Shown piece by piece: positions 9,888 through 24,957 of a stretch of DNA of 64,000 nucleotides. Source of the DNA: Bombus terrestris (Eukaryota > Arthropoda > Insecta > Hymenoptera > Apidae); the NCBI RefSeq assembly GCF_910591885.1, contig NC_063276.1:9796001-9860000 (forward strand), in the 5' to 3' direction. A program made the position numbers and the translations under genes. A model generated the notes under the pieces. It was not told the origin of the DNA. It did no database searches and was given only the letters and a program-made list of their open reading frames with translations. Each line of letters begins with the position of its first letter. The first letter of the stretch is position 1.

Positions 9888-12800
9888 GTAAGACTATTAA
9901 TTGCCTTCACATAATCATTACGAATGCGATTATAATATTATACTTAAAGAAGTTATACGATAAATGAATTAACGGCAGATATATTTAAGCTACTTGATTG
10001 TAATAAACGTTGGATTGGAACTGAATAATTTCACCTAACACGTACGGGAATTCATGGTACGAATAATTAAATGTGAAGATGAACGTTAATGTCTCTTAAT
10101 TTATATTCTTTTTAAGTTTCTTTATTTGCAATTAAAAGTTCGACTCTTTCAAGCTTGTAAATTATTATACTGGGTAATATGTACAGAGTGTTTATCGATC
10201 ACTTATTTGAAAAACAAGGATTCTTTACGAAATCGTATACGTAATAATTATAATCATTTTTTGATAATGAGCAACGGTGAGAGATTTTCATAACAATTTG
10301 TTGCTATATACGAATATTTAATCGTACAAAAAGAAAATATGAAATCAAGGCCTTATTGCGCATATTGCGTTTATTTTATTAGACTATATATGTATATCCT
10401 TGTTGTCACTATTTCCAGAAATACTTTTGCACGTTCGTATCGTATTGCAAACTGATAAATAGAGGGTCGCTTGTTTCTTTTTATTTACTTCAATTTCGAG
10501 AAAGCCGAGCGGATGCGGTATACTTCGATCGAGTTCCTCTTCGGTTTCCCCACATACATATACATGTATATGTATACAAATATACATCCTTAACGTCCAT
10601 TTCGTGCGTCGATACAACATTTCTTTCATTTTGCACGCTCACACGAAATACATACTTGGCTTACGAGCGAACCCCTAAAAGCTCGCGTAAATATCGAATG
10701 CATCGATTCGGTATTAAACAACAGGTCGTTGAGTAATAATCTAAAATTTTCATAGATGATCGACGTTTATGTGTTTAGCTTCCACAACTGGTTATTTTCG
10801 TAACATAATCGCTGTGTCAGTTTAATTCGGTCTTTCTCCTATGTGGAAATATACTGAACTGTATCGAGACAACATTGAGCGTGTATTTATAAATTTTATA
10901 ATGTTGACATTACTAAAGAAATTCAACAGAATTTAAGCATAACAAAATGGATTATTAATACTGAAAAGCACGTGGAAATAACTAGAACTCGTGCAGAATA
11001 TAGACGACGAAAGGCAACAGACAAACAGAAGATTCACAGGACGAAGGAATTGAAGCAACGTACAAAATTAACAAAATTAGCCGAAACATAATCGATACCG
11101 TTAACACAAAATCATTGCTTGAAAGACGAGAGTACACTTAGACTCTTGGTATATTTTCTACAGTTAATTTGTATACCTATATCGACGCCCACGATCAGAA
11201 TTTTTTCTCCATCGTGATCTTACATCAGAAGACGAGATTTGCGGTTTCTCCTATTCATTTGTGACACTTTATCGTTAGACATACATTTGTGACGAAGCAC
11301 GATTTATAAAAATCTTTATCAATGACCCGATCGAGCTATTTACTAAAAGAAAATTTAATCCGACGACGGCCTAAACCTAACGACCTTCGATTTTTAATTA
11401 AGCGAACGCAAGTGTTAATCGAGGTAAAAGCGCAATTCGGACCACGAGATACGAGGCGACGTGTATCAGCCTGTTTATTTTTAAAAGATCGGTAGCGATG
11501 GCGGTACTAAACCGAAGATACGAGGTTGGTTCCTTTTTGCCCTTTTTCTTGCCAGCTATAAAAATTTCTGCAGGGTCAGATGTCGCCTATATCTCAGAGA
11601 TGGTCGACGCATAGAGGTAATTCCGCGCACTTCTTTTCCCCCCTTTTTTCCATTCGTGGCCATCCTATCAACTCTTCTCGTACATTCATCGTCGTTCTCT
11701 CTCTAAATTATCGGCTGGAGACTCGGAAAAAGTTTGGTTGCTCGCAACGTTTCTTAGCACGCGGTTCCACGTAGCGCTAGAACAGAGGAAAAGTAACGAA
11801 GAGAGAGAACAGAGCAGCCGACCAAGCAACCTAAGGGCATCAAAGATTTAAGCTCCACATCTCTTTACCCCGTCACTCGTCTTTTGCGCTCGTACTCGTG
11901 TGGAGTGTCTCTTGCCTATCCTCCTCTTCACCCGCTCCCTGTCTCGACTCTACCGAACGAGTGAACTATTTATCAGCAGTCTGAAACAAGTTACTGCGAA
12001 TGTATATTTCGGTGGAGTAGCAGGGACACGTCTAGGTCTCACGTCCCTCTGTAAATGTTTGAAAAATTCCGAACAACCTAGCCAAGTTAGGAAGAAACAA
12101 TTTCGTAATCGTAGAATGTCAAAAAAATAATATTAACGCGGATATCATTCGAGTTATATTTAGCGGAACATCGTCGATAGCAGAAATATCGCATCACGCG
12201 ATCTTTTTGTATATCTTTTTGTGTCCAAGGTTGAATAACGATTCGAATTAAGCTACGTTTTCTTACAAACTTCAAAGTTTGTCCAACTCGTTTCTCGTTA
12301 CGAAATTACTTGTTAAGCTAAGTATGTGAATAGAATATTTCCTAGTCTGAAAGTGACAAAGAAGAGAAACGTTCACGTGGAACGTGGTTCGATCGTTCAG
12401 GAATCACGATAAAATGGAATCTGCGACCGATGGTTTAGATCCGGCAACAAACGAACAATAAATCGCGAAGAGTGACTGTGCAAGGAAAGAGGTAGGAGGC
12501 TGGCTAACCACCCTTATGAATTGCTCCACTTCCCTCTTAAGCTAATATCGTTCCGCAAACGGAGACTACTTACGGCCACTGATCCGTTTAAGTAATGCAA
12601 TTTTATGCCTAGCTAAAGTACCGATAAACCGGAACAAAAATAGCGACATCGATCGATCGATCGGTGATATCATCGTTACTATTATCTCGACGCGGATGAA
12701 TCGTTTGCCAACGCAGTTTTCATTGCAAATATTCGTTTCCTTTTCAAAGTGTACGATGTCGAGAGGCAAGTTTCGTTATGAGAAGCGCGTTACCGTAATA

Positions 12801-15042
12801 AAAATTTCACTTACCTTTATCGCTATAATTCAGTCAGTTACGACACCAAAACACAGTTTCCTCGGTAGTAGTGGTGGTAGCAATAGTTGCCCATATTTTC
12901 GGACGGAAGATAAATAAATAAAAAATCATTACCCACGCGATCGTAGGGGTCGCGTGACCGGGTTTCGTGACGTAGGTACTCCTCCCCTAACTGACGAACG
13001 AGAACAAAGAACAAAAGGAAAGACTACCAACTAAGAGCTACTCCGTCTTTCTTTTCTCTTTTTCTTCTTTTTTCTTTCTTTCCAAAGAGATGGCTCTTTT
13101 ACACGTTTTTCCGTTTGTTCGCTAATCTAGCTATGCCTTTATTCGTACTTTCTATTGCACCGTACGCGAGATATCGATTATGGTACGTGTCAATTACGCG
13201 AAATAAGACGCGAGACGACATGTTTCGTCTGTATAATAGATCCATTTTTTACTCGGCTGCAGAGTTAAAGGAGAGAAGAAAAGGAATGGGAATGGGAAAA
13301 GACACGATACATCGATGATAGGCTAGGAAGGACGGTACATCGCAAGCGTGGCACGAGGGATGCGTATAAATGTCCTTTGCTCCCTCGACTCGCATCCGTG
13401 GGGTGAAAATATGCCCGGTTGTCTCCTCATATCGCTCCGTTCCGTGTTGTTGCGATATCAATCGATGGAATAGGATATAAAAAGGGAAGATATAAAACGC
13501 GCGAGACGAACTTATGTTATCGAATAACGATGGGCATCGTTTTCCCGCTGGGTACGCCTCGGGACTACTGATTCCGTGTGCAGCTGCTGTCGATTACTAG
13601 CTTTCTTTAAACCATTCCAAAAAATAGAATTTCTAGAAGAACCCGTAAGAGCTAAAAGCTTTTCTACGTTATGTTTAAATATGGATAGGAAATATTATTT
13701 AATCGTTGCGCTCCAAGTTATTTCCAGAAATGATTTTAACGTTAACAGATGAAAAAGAGAGTTCGATAGAATTTATTCGACGAATTTATTCGATGCAAAG
13801 CGAAACAAGATTTTACTCGTAACTTTTTAAATAACGAGATACTGATATTATTCTCGAAATGTTTCACGGAAAGTCGTAATAAAGAGATAAAAGTCAGTCT
13901 GAAATGTAAATCACTTAAAGCAGGAAAGTTGAGCTAATTTTGGTAAAAGAAAAAAAAAAAAAAAAAAAAATGATTAAAGTGGCGAAAATGGGAGGTACTT
14001 CAATTGGACAAATGAATTTCCCGCGGAAAGTGCATCGATCAAGCACCGCTGGATATTTCCTAATATCTCTGGAGGTAGGATCAACGACAAGGGCACGGAG
14101 AAATTTCCGGGCAGGCTTTTTCCCAGAGCGGTCGCAATTTAGTCGACAGGGGCGTACATAACGCGTACTCTTGGGGGTCCAAATATCGATTTCCTTTCTT
14201 CCCGGTTTCCTCTGCTTCCTTTGGACCTTCGATAAACCAACGACGTGCTCGGAAACCTCTTGTAGTGTCATTTGTTATTTCTACTTTTTTTTCTTTTTTC
14301 TCTTAAAAAGTATCGTCAAATAATTTTACTTATTAATATGTACTTAATCGATGGAAATGTAGTATTTAAATAAATAGATATACATTGGTTGAATTCTATT
14401 GTATATACAATTAGAGTGATAATGGTGATAATTATGGCAATAATAATAATAATAATGACGATGATACTATAATGTAGCAATATATGTAATAACAATGGTA
14501 GTGGCGGAAATAAATATAATAAATATACAAATAAGTTCTACGCTTCAGAAATGAATAGTTGATAACGTTTTATTTCACTCTGTTGCTCGTTTCCAATTGT
14601 GTGTTCCTTTCATGGGAAATGGACAGGTCTTCCGCGTACTCCGATCTGTCCTTCCGCTTTCCTGTTTCATCTTCTCCGTTCTTTTCGCCCTCCTCTTCTT
14701 CTAAAAAAGGCGTGCTATCCTACGGAAGTCGGCCAATCCCCCTTTTTAATTTTTAACTCTCAAAATCCTACACTAGTCGCGATTTATCACGAACTTCTGT
14801 AGATTCCAATGTGACTAGAAACGACTAGATTCGAAAATCTGTTGGTTCGAACGACCCAACGATATCGACGAGAACGCGTCTCATTATTCGTTGTTCTTAC
14901 GTAAATTAGACAAATGTATAAATAATCATAAAGCATCATCCTTCGTGTAAAGTTCGCACAAAGTTTTTACGTACCGTGTTTTCCTTTAGCATTCTTTTTC
15001 ATTAGCAATCTGCTTCCATAGATAGCATTTTTTTTACATATG
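9888..15042. other. Gene-free stretch
   Basis: No convincing gene on either strand. The DNA is AT-rich with a mildly GC-richer patch at about 11.4-12.0 kb. It contains a poly(A) run of about 20 at 13950 and an AAT/GAT trinucleotide tract at 14430-14470. The short ORFs here lack family features. Confidence 0.6.
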
Positions 15043-15208
15043 CATATATATATATACTGTATTATTATATATATACATCATATATATTATCATATATATA
15101 TATATATATATATATCATATATCATATATATATATATCATATATATATATATATATATATATCATATATATATATATATATATATGATAATATATATGAT
15201 AATACAGT
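15043..15208. repeat. (TA)n / TATATC microsatellite bounded by an inverted repeat
   Basis: About 160 bp of almost pure TA and TATATC repeats. ACTGTATTAT at 15056-15065 is repeated as its exact complement ATAATACAGT at 15199-15208, so the whole block can fold into one long hairpin. Confidence 0.9.
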
Positions 15209-18200
15209 GACGGTATGTACAGATTTTGTACTCGTTTGATATACAAAAGCGCTTATATCTCTAGAGTTTCTACAGTGGTGCCTCTGTCGAACAGAACGAT
15301 TTTGGATAACGATACAAACGGTCGCGAGTTGTACACATCGCTCGATACAATCTTCAATCATCGATGATTCTTTCACGCTTATTCCGCATCGATTCCTTTA
15401 CACTGTATTTCTTAACATAGCTTGAGGTAATTCGATGACTCGCTAATGCTACAACATCGTAACAAAATAAGTCTTGCGATGTTTGGTCGAGAAAAGTGGA
15501 TCGCAAGGTTCTCGTATGAAAAAAAGACCGCCGCATCGTTCTTTCGATCGAATATATTCGTAGGATAGTATCTCTTTCCCTGAATCTTCCGTTTTCGTGG
15601 CACGAAAAGCCAATTTAGATAGAGGCCCTTTATTTTCCCTGTGTATCCTCGCGCATCGCTTTCGCCTTCCGTTTCTCTTCGCCTGCAAAATGTCGATTTT
15701 CGTTCGTTGCTAGGAGAATTGCGAGCCGCCAGCCCGATAACGTATTATAATTACAAAATTCATCAAAGCAGTTTCGTTATCACATATAAATATATGAACG
15801 AGTATCGTTTTGGAATGTCTGGTTTTTTCGGGACGAGAGCGTTGCGTATTAATTCGTCGTATTCCTAAATTGACTCGTCGAACGGTTATCGATAGAAAAT
15901 TTTGTTCAACAGCCTCGTACGCGAATTAACGCGTGCACTCACTGTCGCCCCGGAATCGTTGTAAACTGTCGTAAATGTAATATCAAAGCGATGCATACTC
16001 GCATGGAATAAATTTCACTCTTTCGCACAATTATTCGCTTTCTTTTTTTTTCCTCCAATTATAGTTCGAAATGGTTCGCTCCTCGTCAACTTTGTACCAT
16101 CGGCGGAACAAAATCTTTTTTACTAATCGAATTAGGCCAGCCCTCGTTCGAATTAACCCGCGTCGTTGCTGAACTTTGGGCTACCGAGGGAAATTGAGCG
16201 CATCATCGAGTTCGATCTCGCTCGTCGAGCAAGCATTCGATCTTTCTTCACGGGTAAGATTCAAGGTATACGCGTTTCTCTGGTCGCGAAAAATCCACAA
16301 GGAAGATCCACTCAGCTTCCATTAGCATATCGCATGCTAACTCGTGTTTTCGTTGGTGAACGCCACGCGATACGCTCGTTCTTGGAAATTCGTTGCAGGA
16401 ACGGGATCGAACGCCTTTGCGGCGTTTCTCTCTCTTTCTCTTTTTTTTCTTTATTCCTACGGGTTTACCATTGTCCAGATTTTCGACGAAAATACCTAGT
16501 TTCTCTACCTAGATTCTAAACATTATCCATTACGTCAGCTGCAACTATGTCTAAAAGTGTGTAAATTGTTTCAAGTATTAAAGGGTGCTACTTTTCTACG
16601 ATGCTGCAAGAAAATTGATCGTTCAAGGGTTTATCGTGGAAATTAAAACGAGTACGTTTCTCATCTTTCGTATGTTCATGGAGCGATTTTCGTGGTTACA
16701 GATAGATTATTATTACGAAATATCATTTTTCTTAGGCACGTTCAACAAGGAAAGGAACTTTGAATTTTCATTTGAATTTCGACGATGGCTCCATGCACAC
16801 GCGTGCTGTCTCTCAAGATCTTTTCTAAACCGGGCCAATATACAGATAAGAAAAGTTCTTCTAATCGATAACAAAGAATCGAACGCGTCGAGTTTTATTC
16901 GATCAGCGACGTGCACCTATCCGGTTACGATGAAACATTTACGGGACATTGGGTCGATTTTATTTAATTAATGATGAGTATGCTATGTAATTGGTAAACG
17001 GGGTCTCCCCGTCCGTTCGTTCGATGATCGAATAAAATGGACGATTACTCTAAGTTGAGTGTTTGCTTTTTTACAATAAAAAGTCTCACTACTCTTGCAC
17101 CAATCATCAAACAAGCCACGTAAAAAAGCCTCTTCCAGTCGTTGGTCCGAGTAAAACCTAGTTTCCTCTATAATTGAACAAAGTAACAAACTACTCGTTT
17201 ATATTTAAGAAACGTCGACACAGAAACAAGGAGGGTAAGATAAATATTTGTAGAACCACATCATCCTACGCTTTCATTCAAACAATAATGATTGTTAAGG
17301 TTATATCACACACTCGTCGATATAGACTGTACTTAGCCTTTCCAGTTGAGTCGAAATGATATTTTGCTACACAGAGACATTTTTGAATTCGGCACGTCCG
17401 GCGAATAAACGTTTTTCTTCTCTCGCTAATTCTATTTTACACAAAATGATACCGGGGGATAAAATTCACTGCCATTAAAATCCATGTAAAAATAATCCCC
17501 CTTTATTGTCACTCACCTTCAGTTGCTTAAAATTCCCACGTTGCTCGAATCGGAAACAACCGTCCCAGAGTATCATCCGTTCTTTCACTAGATACTGTTT
17601 CATTACCAGCGGTCATTATATCTATTTATTTGATTATACTACTGTTTACCCCTATACGAATCGAAAGTCAATTTACACGCAGTTCTCATGCTCTGTTTAA
17701 TTACGGTTTAGGTTGCGATCGTATCGTTCGGAAGAACTTCGACCAAGGAACGGGAAGAAACCATAATTCCTACGAATGTGCGCTACTGGCCGTTCGCTCG
17801 TTTGCCACGTTAAAAATTAAGGAAATTCAACAAGTGGAAATATTCTTTTCTTTGTTCTTTTTTCTTCTTTTCTTTCGAAACGGTAAAAAAAAGACTCGAG
17901 AAAGACAGGGTATGCGTTGGATTTCAGGAACAATAACGTATGAAAATACGGCCAGCGGCGCAAATAAGGGGCCAATTAACTACTACAAAGAGATACTAAT
18001 ATTTATAGTACGTGTATATATATATATATAATATGTACACACGCGGGCGCGTGATGCATCGAGATACCAATAACCGCGTAATAATGGAGACGCTTCATTT
18101 ACGCTACCATATAATAGCATATTTATGTATTATGAATGAAGTACGATTTGACAGAGTAGAGGAACGTGAAATACGACGGATACCGATCGATCGAGTTCCT

Positions 18201-19570
18201 ACGCAAGCTTTTCGTGTTATCTTGTTTGACCGTTATATGAACTTACCGCGGACTTAAAGGAGTCTGAAAATTACGAAAATTGGAAATAAGCAGCGTCAGC
18301 CAAGTATAATAACGTACACGTACTAAAGAAACAAAGGATTCAAAAACGTTCGAACTACACTTCGATTCGATGTGGTTCCAAGAAAGTTCGTCGCGCAATG
18401 ATTGGTATTGCTGCGTGCAAATTTCTGATCAGTTGGAAATTGAAAGTTTCGTCTCGTCATTACCAAAGGAATCGATATTATCGCGTTGACTCGCCATCCC
18501 ATCGATTGAAAACGACTCGATTAATTAAACTTTGACCGATAATCTGTGCGCCAAGGGTCTGATCTCACTTTAGTCGATCGAATATTTCGGAGAGTCGATG
18601 GAAAGGGGTAAAATATCATTAAGCGGTATTAGCATGGAATAAGAGTGTTTTTAATGTTTTCAACAACAACAGGTACAGTAACCAGTTTACCTGCAGTAAA
18701 TACGTTGATAATTATTCCTTCGATATCCCTTTCTCATTCACGTTCTTCTTTCGCTCGATCATCTTTCTCTCCCTCGCATTCGATAAACATACGCGAATAC
18801 GCGCGCACACGCACACACACGCACAGAGTTTTTCCGCTACTTCGCCGTTGCTATGTCTCGCGTTCGACTACTACTTAATTAAACCTCACTTATTATGTCT
18901 TTTTGTTGCTTACCCATTTAAGTCGAGTAAGTAAATTACGCGAGTTGACTACACATTGTGTTTTACTATTCGGCTGTCTAGCTAGCTGACACTATACTAA
19001 TTGCGTTGTGGAGTTGGGTTGATCTACTGGCTACGATTTCATGATCTTTCCAATAAACGCGCTATTCATCCTATCGTACGCGATCGTTTCTACAGTGAGA
19101 GATCTATCGCGTGTTCTATACGATCCTGGCGGTTTCTCTGTAAAAATCATACACGGTTGTCGCATCGAAAGTCGCGTAAGGATAAGCGAGCAAGCGCCCT
19201 AACGACGAACTAAACAGCTTGGGAAGCTAACGAATACGGAGGTCGTTATTGGAAAGTCAGTAAGATCGTTGCCCGCGGGAATGCTGCTTACGAGGTGAAT
19301 GCTGCTTACGCTGTGTCGAAGCTTCGTCCTCGGAACACGGAAAGTACAGAAGAAACATCAATTCCAATTGTATACGATAGCAATCTTTGCTGTGAACAGT
19401 AAATTACGTAACTCTCGAGTCAATTGAAAGGAATAGAAGCGTTGGGTGCGCAACTTACGCGGCCAAATAACACTAATGTGATGTCAATGAAAATAAGAAT
19501 GCTAATAGCGACGATTATAAACTAATGGCACGTTCGACGAAAGAATATATTCGATGCTACTTGATGCATG

Positions 19571-19668
19571 GTGATGACGATAACGATGATAATGATGATG
19601 ATCAGATGATGATGATGATGATGGTGGTGGTGAAGACGACGACGACATGTGATGATGATGGTGGTGGT
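19571..19668. repeat. GAT/GGT/GAC trinucleotide tract
   Basis: Imperfect runs of GAT, GGT and GAC triplets. They create artificial His/Ser-rich and Ile-rich ORFs on the minus strand. Confidence 0.9.
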
Positions 19669-20515
19669 AATACTTGTGTATGACTAACCATAATATCGAT
19701 ATTAAAATCATCTGTACCTGTCACGCGAGATATGTCGCTACACGCGTGGCTAGATGCTAAATGGGAGGAAAAAGTCCCGTGTTCGGGGAGCCTCGTCGGC
19801 CGGGATAAACGTTCTGGAAGAACGTCTCTTTTCACTTGGTTGTAGATTTCGATCGACAAGGGCTCGCTTAAACGGGACTCCATCTTTCCCGGTCTGTCGT
19901 AACTAGTCGACCCGGTTTAACGTTTATCCCGGTTTGTACTTTTTCAACACCCTCGAGACTGCAAAGTGTCCTCGTCCCATAATTGTCACGTATCGTTGAA
20001 CGAACGAACGCTCGAGCGACCGCTCGAATCGGCGAGATCGAGGTCCTTACGTCGTTCTTTTCGCTATGTTTTTTAACTCTATTTTCGTCTTTGAGTCTCG
20101 GTTCGCATATACCGCTTGCTACCTCAGGTCGTCGATTCGAGTGGGACGTGCTCTCCAACTTTTCGTCGTTTTTACAATACACAGGTTAACTCGACGGGTC
20201 AGAGCGTCTCGTGAAAACGATTCGTATGAAATGTACTCGCAAAACGTACAGAAAGCTTGATCGTACGGGCTGAAATGCGATCGCGTAAATTCAAGCCGGT
20301 TGCATATTGAAAGCTCATCTCTGAGTCTTTTAGCTGATTTCAGCTTATCTCTGTCGATGTATGCGTTGTTGAGGGAACAAGAAAATTGAAACAATCTGTG
20401 TGCCGCGGTGAACGAAGGGGGAGTACGAGAATCTGATAAATACGCGTATCGAACGATCGGGAGCTCGATCGAACTAACTGGCATTTCCTTTTCCTCGACG
20501 CTTTTCCCCCGTTCC

Positions 20516-20516
<1 letters not shown>

Positions 20517-20547
<31 letters not shown>
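20517..20547. repeat. (CT)n microsatellite
   Basis: A dinucleotide CT tract of about 30 bp, interrupted once by TTT. Confidence 0.9.
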
Positions 20548-22892
20548 TTACCAACAGTCGGGATATATTTCGATCAGGTTGAATAAAAAAATATGGGGTA
20601 TCGTATTCGACTTATCAATACCGAGCGTTAATAAAGTACAGGTGGCAAAACTTTAGGTAACAACAACACTAGCCGAGGGAAACGAACGAACCTTGAATCG
20701 AATGACACACGCGATAATCATCAAGGCCCGTCCGTTTTCTTCTCCAGTCGAAACCTAAACTCTCTTCCTAAAAACTTTCTATCGATATCGTTTGTCAAAA
20801 ATCTGTACCTAAGTACAAAACGTAACACCGATCGCGACCGCCATGGGATCGACGATCGTTGCTCGGATTCTAAGAATCCTTTTAAAATCGTCACGCAAAA
20901 ATTGAGCTTGCGTATCGGCTGGACAAGAAAAACACGATCCCATTGGCGGGCCCCGTGATAGAAGAATAATTTGTGCGACGATCGCGTTAACGTGGAAGAG
21001 TAGGAAAGATGGAAAAGGAGACGTTATGTGTTTAGAAACGGTGCCGCGATACGACGCAGCGGAAGATAGAAGTGAGGTAGATGCCTGAAAAGTTTGTATT
21101 AAAATTTCCGTGGGATTGAACGTTGAACGTTTCCCACGTCACAAATTATGCTTCTTTGGCGATCGATGATCGATCGACCACTTTGACGACCGAATCAGGA
21201 TTAATTATTTACAGACACAGGCCGTAGTCGGTCAATCTGGACAGTAAACGTAATGTAGGTGGAAAACTCGGGGGAAGTAAGGGAAATTAGCACTCAAGTT
21301 CGTATCCACCGGATTCTCGATAATCGCTCGGTACGATTTCTATCGAATGACGAGAAAATTTTGTTACTAAACGACGTTGCGACGATCGATAGTTCGTTGT
21401 CCCTCGATATCGATTGGAGGATCTCCTCGTGTCGAGAGTTATGTCGGGAGTCGGCTCAATCGCCGATTTTTTTTTTGTTTTTTTCTTGGTTACCTATACA
21501 CATCCGTTAACATATACGCATATTTTTACATACATATATATAGATAGAATTTATTTGTTTGTTAATTTATTCGTGTATGCATATGTGTATGTATGAATGT
21601 ATGTATAATATATGTATGTATATTTATATGTATATATGTACTGGAAGAACAAGACGCCGAACAAATTCGTCGGCCTGAAAGAAGCGCTGCGTAAAACGCG
21701 TGGGTCCCATTTTGAAAGAGTGCTTTGAAAAACGGAAAAAAGGCCAGCCACGATGCACGACCTCGTGTTTTTCCTTTTTTTTGTTCACGAATTTTTTGCA
21801 TTTTTTCACCGGTTAGATTAGCTGGACTTTCTTCATTTCGAGCGTCCCTTTTTAACACGCGGCAAGCTCTCCAAACGCGATACGTTACAATGAGAATTTT
21901 AACGAAAGAAAAGTGTATTCATGAGTCTCGATTGCCGTTAAACACGATGGAAAGCTTGACCGTCAAAGCCGACATTTGAGTGCACCACACCGTCATAAAA
22001 GCAATTCGTCTCAACTTTGATCTTCGGATAATTTCTTTCTCACTCGCTCGCTCTCTTTCTTTCCTATCATACATTCTCTCTCGCTTTCCGATCGATGGAA
22101 ACAACGATGATAGCAGCGATGGTTTTTTTGGTAGTGGATGGTAATGGTGGCAGTAGTGGTGAATCATTTTAGCGAGATCAACGATTGCAAAGTTACGTAT
22201 ACTTGTTCCTCTGTTTCTTTGCTTTCTCGGGTCACGCATGTGACTTTGGGTAAGGCCTCGCGCTTTGCCTCGATCCGGCACGACTGTCTCGTATCACCAA
22301 GTATTTCACTACCGAACTCTCGGAGACGTTCAATTGACTGACGTGTTTTTCTTCTTTTTCTTTTTATTTCTTTTCTTTTTCTGAAGGTTTAAGCGTTAGT
22401 AGCAAGTATCCAGTGAAAATCATGCGTGAATACGAGATAATCGTTCAGACACATGTTAATTATGTACAAGTCGTTACACATGCACGACACACACCATTAC
22501 TGTAAACCTCGATACTGGCCATTGACGAATAGCTCTGACACTGGTACTTTCTTGTCATCGAATTGTCCACGCGGTAACGAATGGGATCGATCGTAAACGC
22601 GAGAAATTTTTCACCGAGAGACGATTAATTTTCGATACGAAAAACGGTTTTAAGAAAAAAGTTCCGAGAATGGTTGCGAAGGTGTCAACGTGAAGCGAGG
22701 TCGCGTTGATGCTTCGCGAGTTTCGTTAACAAGAAAACTTTGAAAAGATGCTGGTCATTGAACTCTCTGCTCAGATCCGATTGGTGAGATTGCGGATACG
22801 CTGCCGCGTGGAAAATTCCTCGACGATATGATACCTAGAACCATCGTTACTGGGATACGGTTGAATCTTTTCGATCATACGAACTGGATATT

Positions 22893-22962
22893 AATATATA
22901 CATATATATATAGAGAGAGAGAGAAAGAGAGAGAGACAGAAAAAGAGAAAAAAAAGAAAAGA
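22893..22962. repeat. (TA)n followed by (GA)n microsatellite
   Basis: A compound repeat: TA dinucleotides change to GA dinucleotides and then to an A-rich purine tract. Confidence 0.9.
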
Positions 22963-23402
22963 AGGGCCTAATTATCATGTTTTGAAACGGAAGTCAACCG
23001 TTCGCGGTAACGAGGCTCTGGAATCAGTTACAAAAGGAAACGTTTCAATTGTGCATATCTTATCTACTTCTACGTTATCGACGATATTCAACTCTACTCG
23101 TAACTACAAACACTTATTATATATTACAATGCGTATAGGTAGAAGGTGGTATCGTTCCTGGGCTCTTCACAAGCCACAGGGAGATTCGTTATCGACAATA
23201 AATAATGCGCGCAACTAATACGCCTCTAAACCTCGCAACGTCTACATTCGCTATGCGAAATATCTACTTTTAAGATAAGGTCAAATAATGCAAATTTGTA
23301 ATAATACGTGTAATGCGTCCATATGCGTCCATCTGCGCTGGCTGAGTCGAAAATCTTGGTACAACCGAGAGTAGCTTGCTGTCCTTCCGTTCGAAGAAGG
23401 AG

Positions 23403-23470
23403 AAATGAATATATATGGAATATATATGTATATATTATATATATATTATATATCTACATAATATATGGAA
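23403..23470. repeat. TA-rich tract
   Basis: An imperfect ATATAT/TGTATA tract with no coding potential. Confidence 0.8.
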
Positions 23471-24957
23471 AGTAGTTTTCCTTTGGAAAGAGAAGCGTAT
23501 ATTGTCGTTTCTTTGTTTTTCTCAGCGTACTACGATTCCCGAATCAGTCTGTATACATATATACATGAAAAATAGTAAAGGTAAAAAGGGGATGAAGAAA
23601 AGTAGTCTTACCTGATTCTCAGCCGTCGTAGTCGCCAAATCGTGGATCTGAATCAGTGGAAGCGTCTCAGTTTCTCGCGTTCTCTCTATCGATCGACACT
23701 CAATTCTACTGCCTATGGGAATTAATATGCGTCTAAATCGTTCCTGCTTCTCTTCTCTTCGACTCTCTTTTTTTGTGCAACATATGTTTCTCTTTTCTTT
23801 TTTGTTTTCCGTTTCTATCGTTCTGTATTTTCTTTCTTAATCTCGCGTTCATTTCTTTGTCGTTCGAATTTCACGGAGAGGGAACGATCGGTGAGGGGGC
23901 TCAAGATAGAGATCGGATTAAGGCACTCGGGTCTCTGTTGAATCGATAATCTTGTGAAACGAGGGGAAAGGGTAGCCGATTGCACGGAGAAAGTACAATC
24001 TGTTGCGCGAGAACTGCGCCAGTTCTATTCGTTTTCTTTTACTTCTTTCTCTCCTCTTTTTCCTCTTTCTGCTTTTTTTTTCATAGACGTTCTAAGTCGA
24101 AGATACGGATCCACGAACGACTGGTCCCGACGGCACGTCGAAGATCCACGATCGAGGATCGATACTCGCGGGAAGATACAGCAGAATCGAATTAGTTGAT
24201 AAATTGTAAAATGATATGTTACGCGAGTCGATATGTATTTAAGCTGTGCCCGACGCAGCTGAAAAACTGGTAGCGAGCGCTCTGATATACGGAACGCTCG
24301 ACTCTCGAGGAATACGTTCAAACGTCTACCAAATTGGTCCGTTAAGTACGACGACGAACTCGCGATATTTTGGCTTTCCGCTGCTCGACACTCCCTATTT
24401 CTTCGCCCTCCTCTTGCCCTCTTGCTCGAGGGGTATCACACGTGAGGAATCACAGCGCGGCGTATAGGTATAAAACGAACTACGCTCTAAAGGTTCGTAT
24501 TAAACTAATACTCGACGACGATATGTACACACCGATCCCAGCCTCGAAAAGGATCGGGAATCTTTTCATCTAAGACAGCTTCGAAGGCATGATTTTCGCG
24601 CGTCTTACCGCGGAGAATTTTTTCAGGCAGACCCGTCCGAACTCGCGTTCGTTCATCCGTGTAAAACGATCAAAATCGGAAGAGGTTCTTTCTCCGTGCT
24701 CCGGGTACCAGGTGTATTCGTACGCTCGGGCGAACTTCCAGTCCACCATCGATGCTCTCGATCTCGTTCGCGAGTTCCTCTTCCTTTTCCGATTCTATCG
24801 ATCTTGACACATCGAACTTCGTTAAATCGTACAAGCGTAACTGTCAATGATTCGTGGATTACAGACTTCGCTCGAGCGTATGAATCGAAAGGGACAGGAT
24901 TGGAAGACGGTCACTTTTTCCGAAATCGGCGATGAAACGAAACCAATTTGCTCGCGA

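Larger units (their letters stand above)
15209..24957. other. Gene-free stretch with microsatellites
   Basis: No coding exon could be supported on either strand across nearly 10 kb. Several frames of 60-130 codons exist but have low-complexity or random composition. Short repeats are present at 18800-18825 (AC), 19571, 20517, 22893 and 23403. It may be an intergenic region or long UTR or intron of a neighbouring transcript. Confidence 0.55.

Noticed and set aside
12640..12670. GATC-rich palindromic runs (also at 57619-57632)
   Set aside because: Short GATCGATC repeats are frequent throughout this genome window and have no further structure here.
13950..13970. Poly(A) runs (here and at 25263, 40011, 46886) as possible retrogene or SINE tails
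   Set aside because: No element body, coding remnant or target duplication was found beside any of them.
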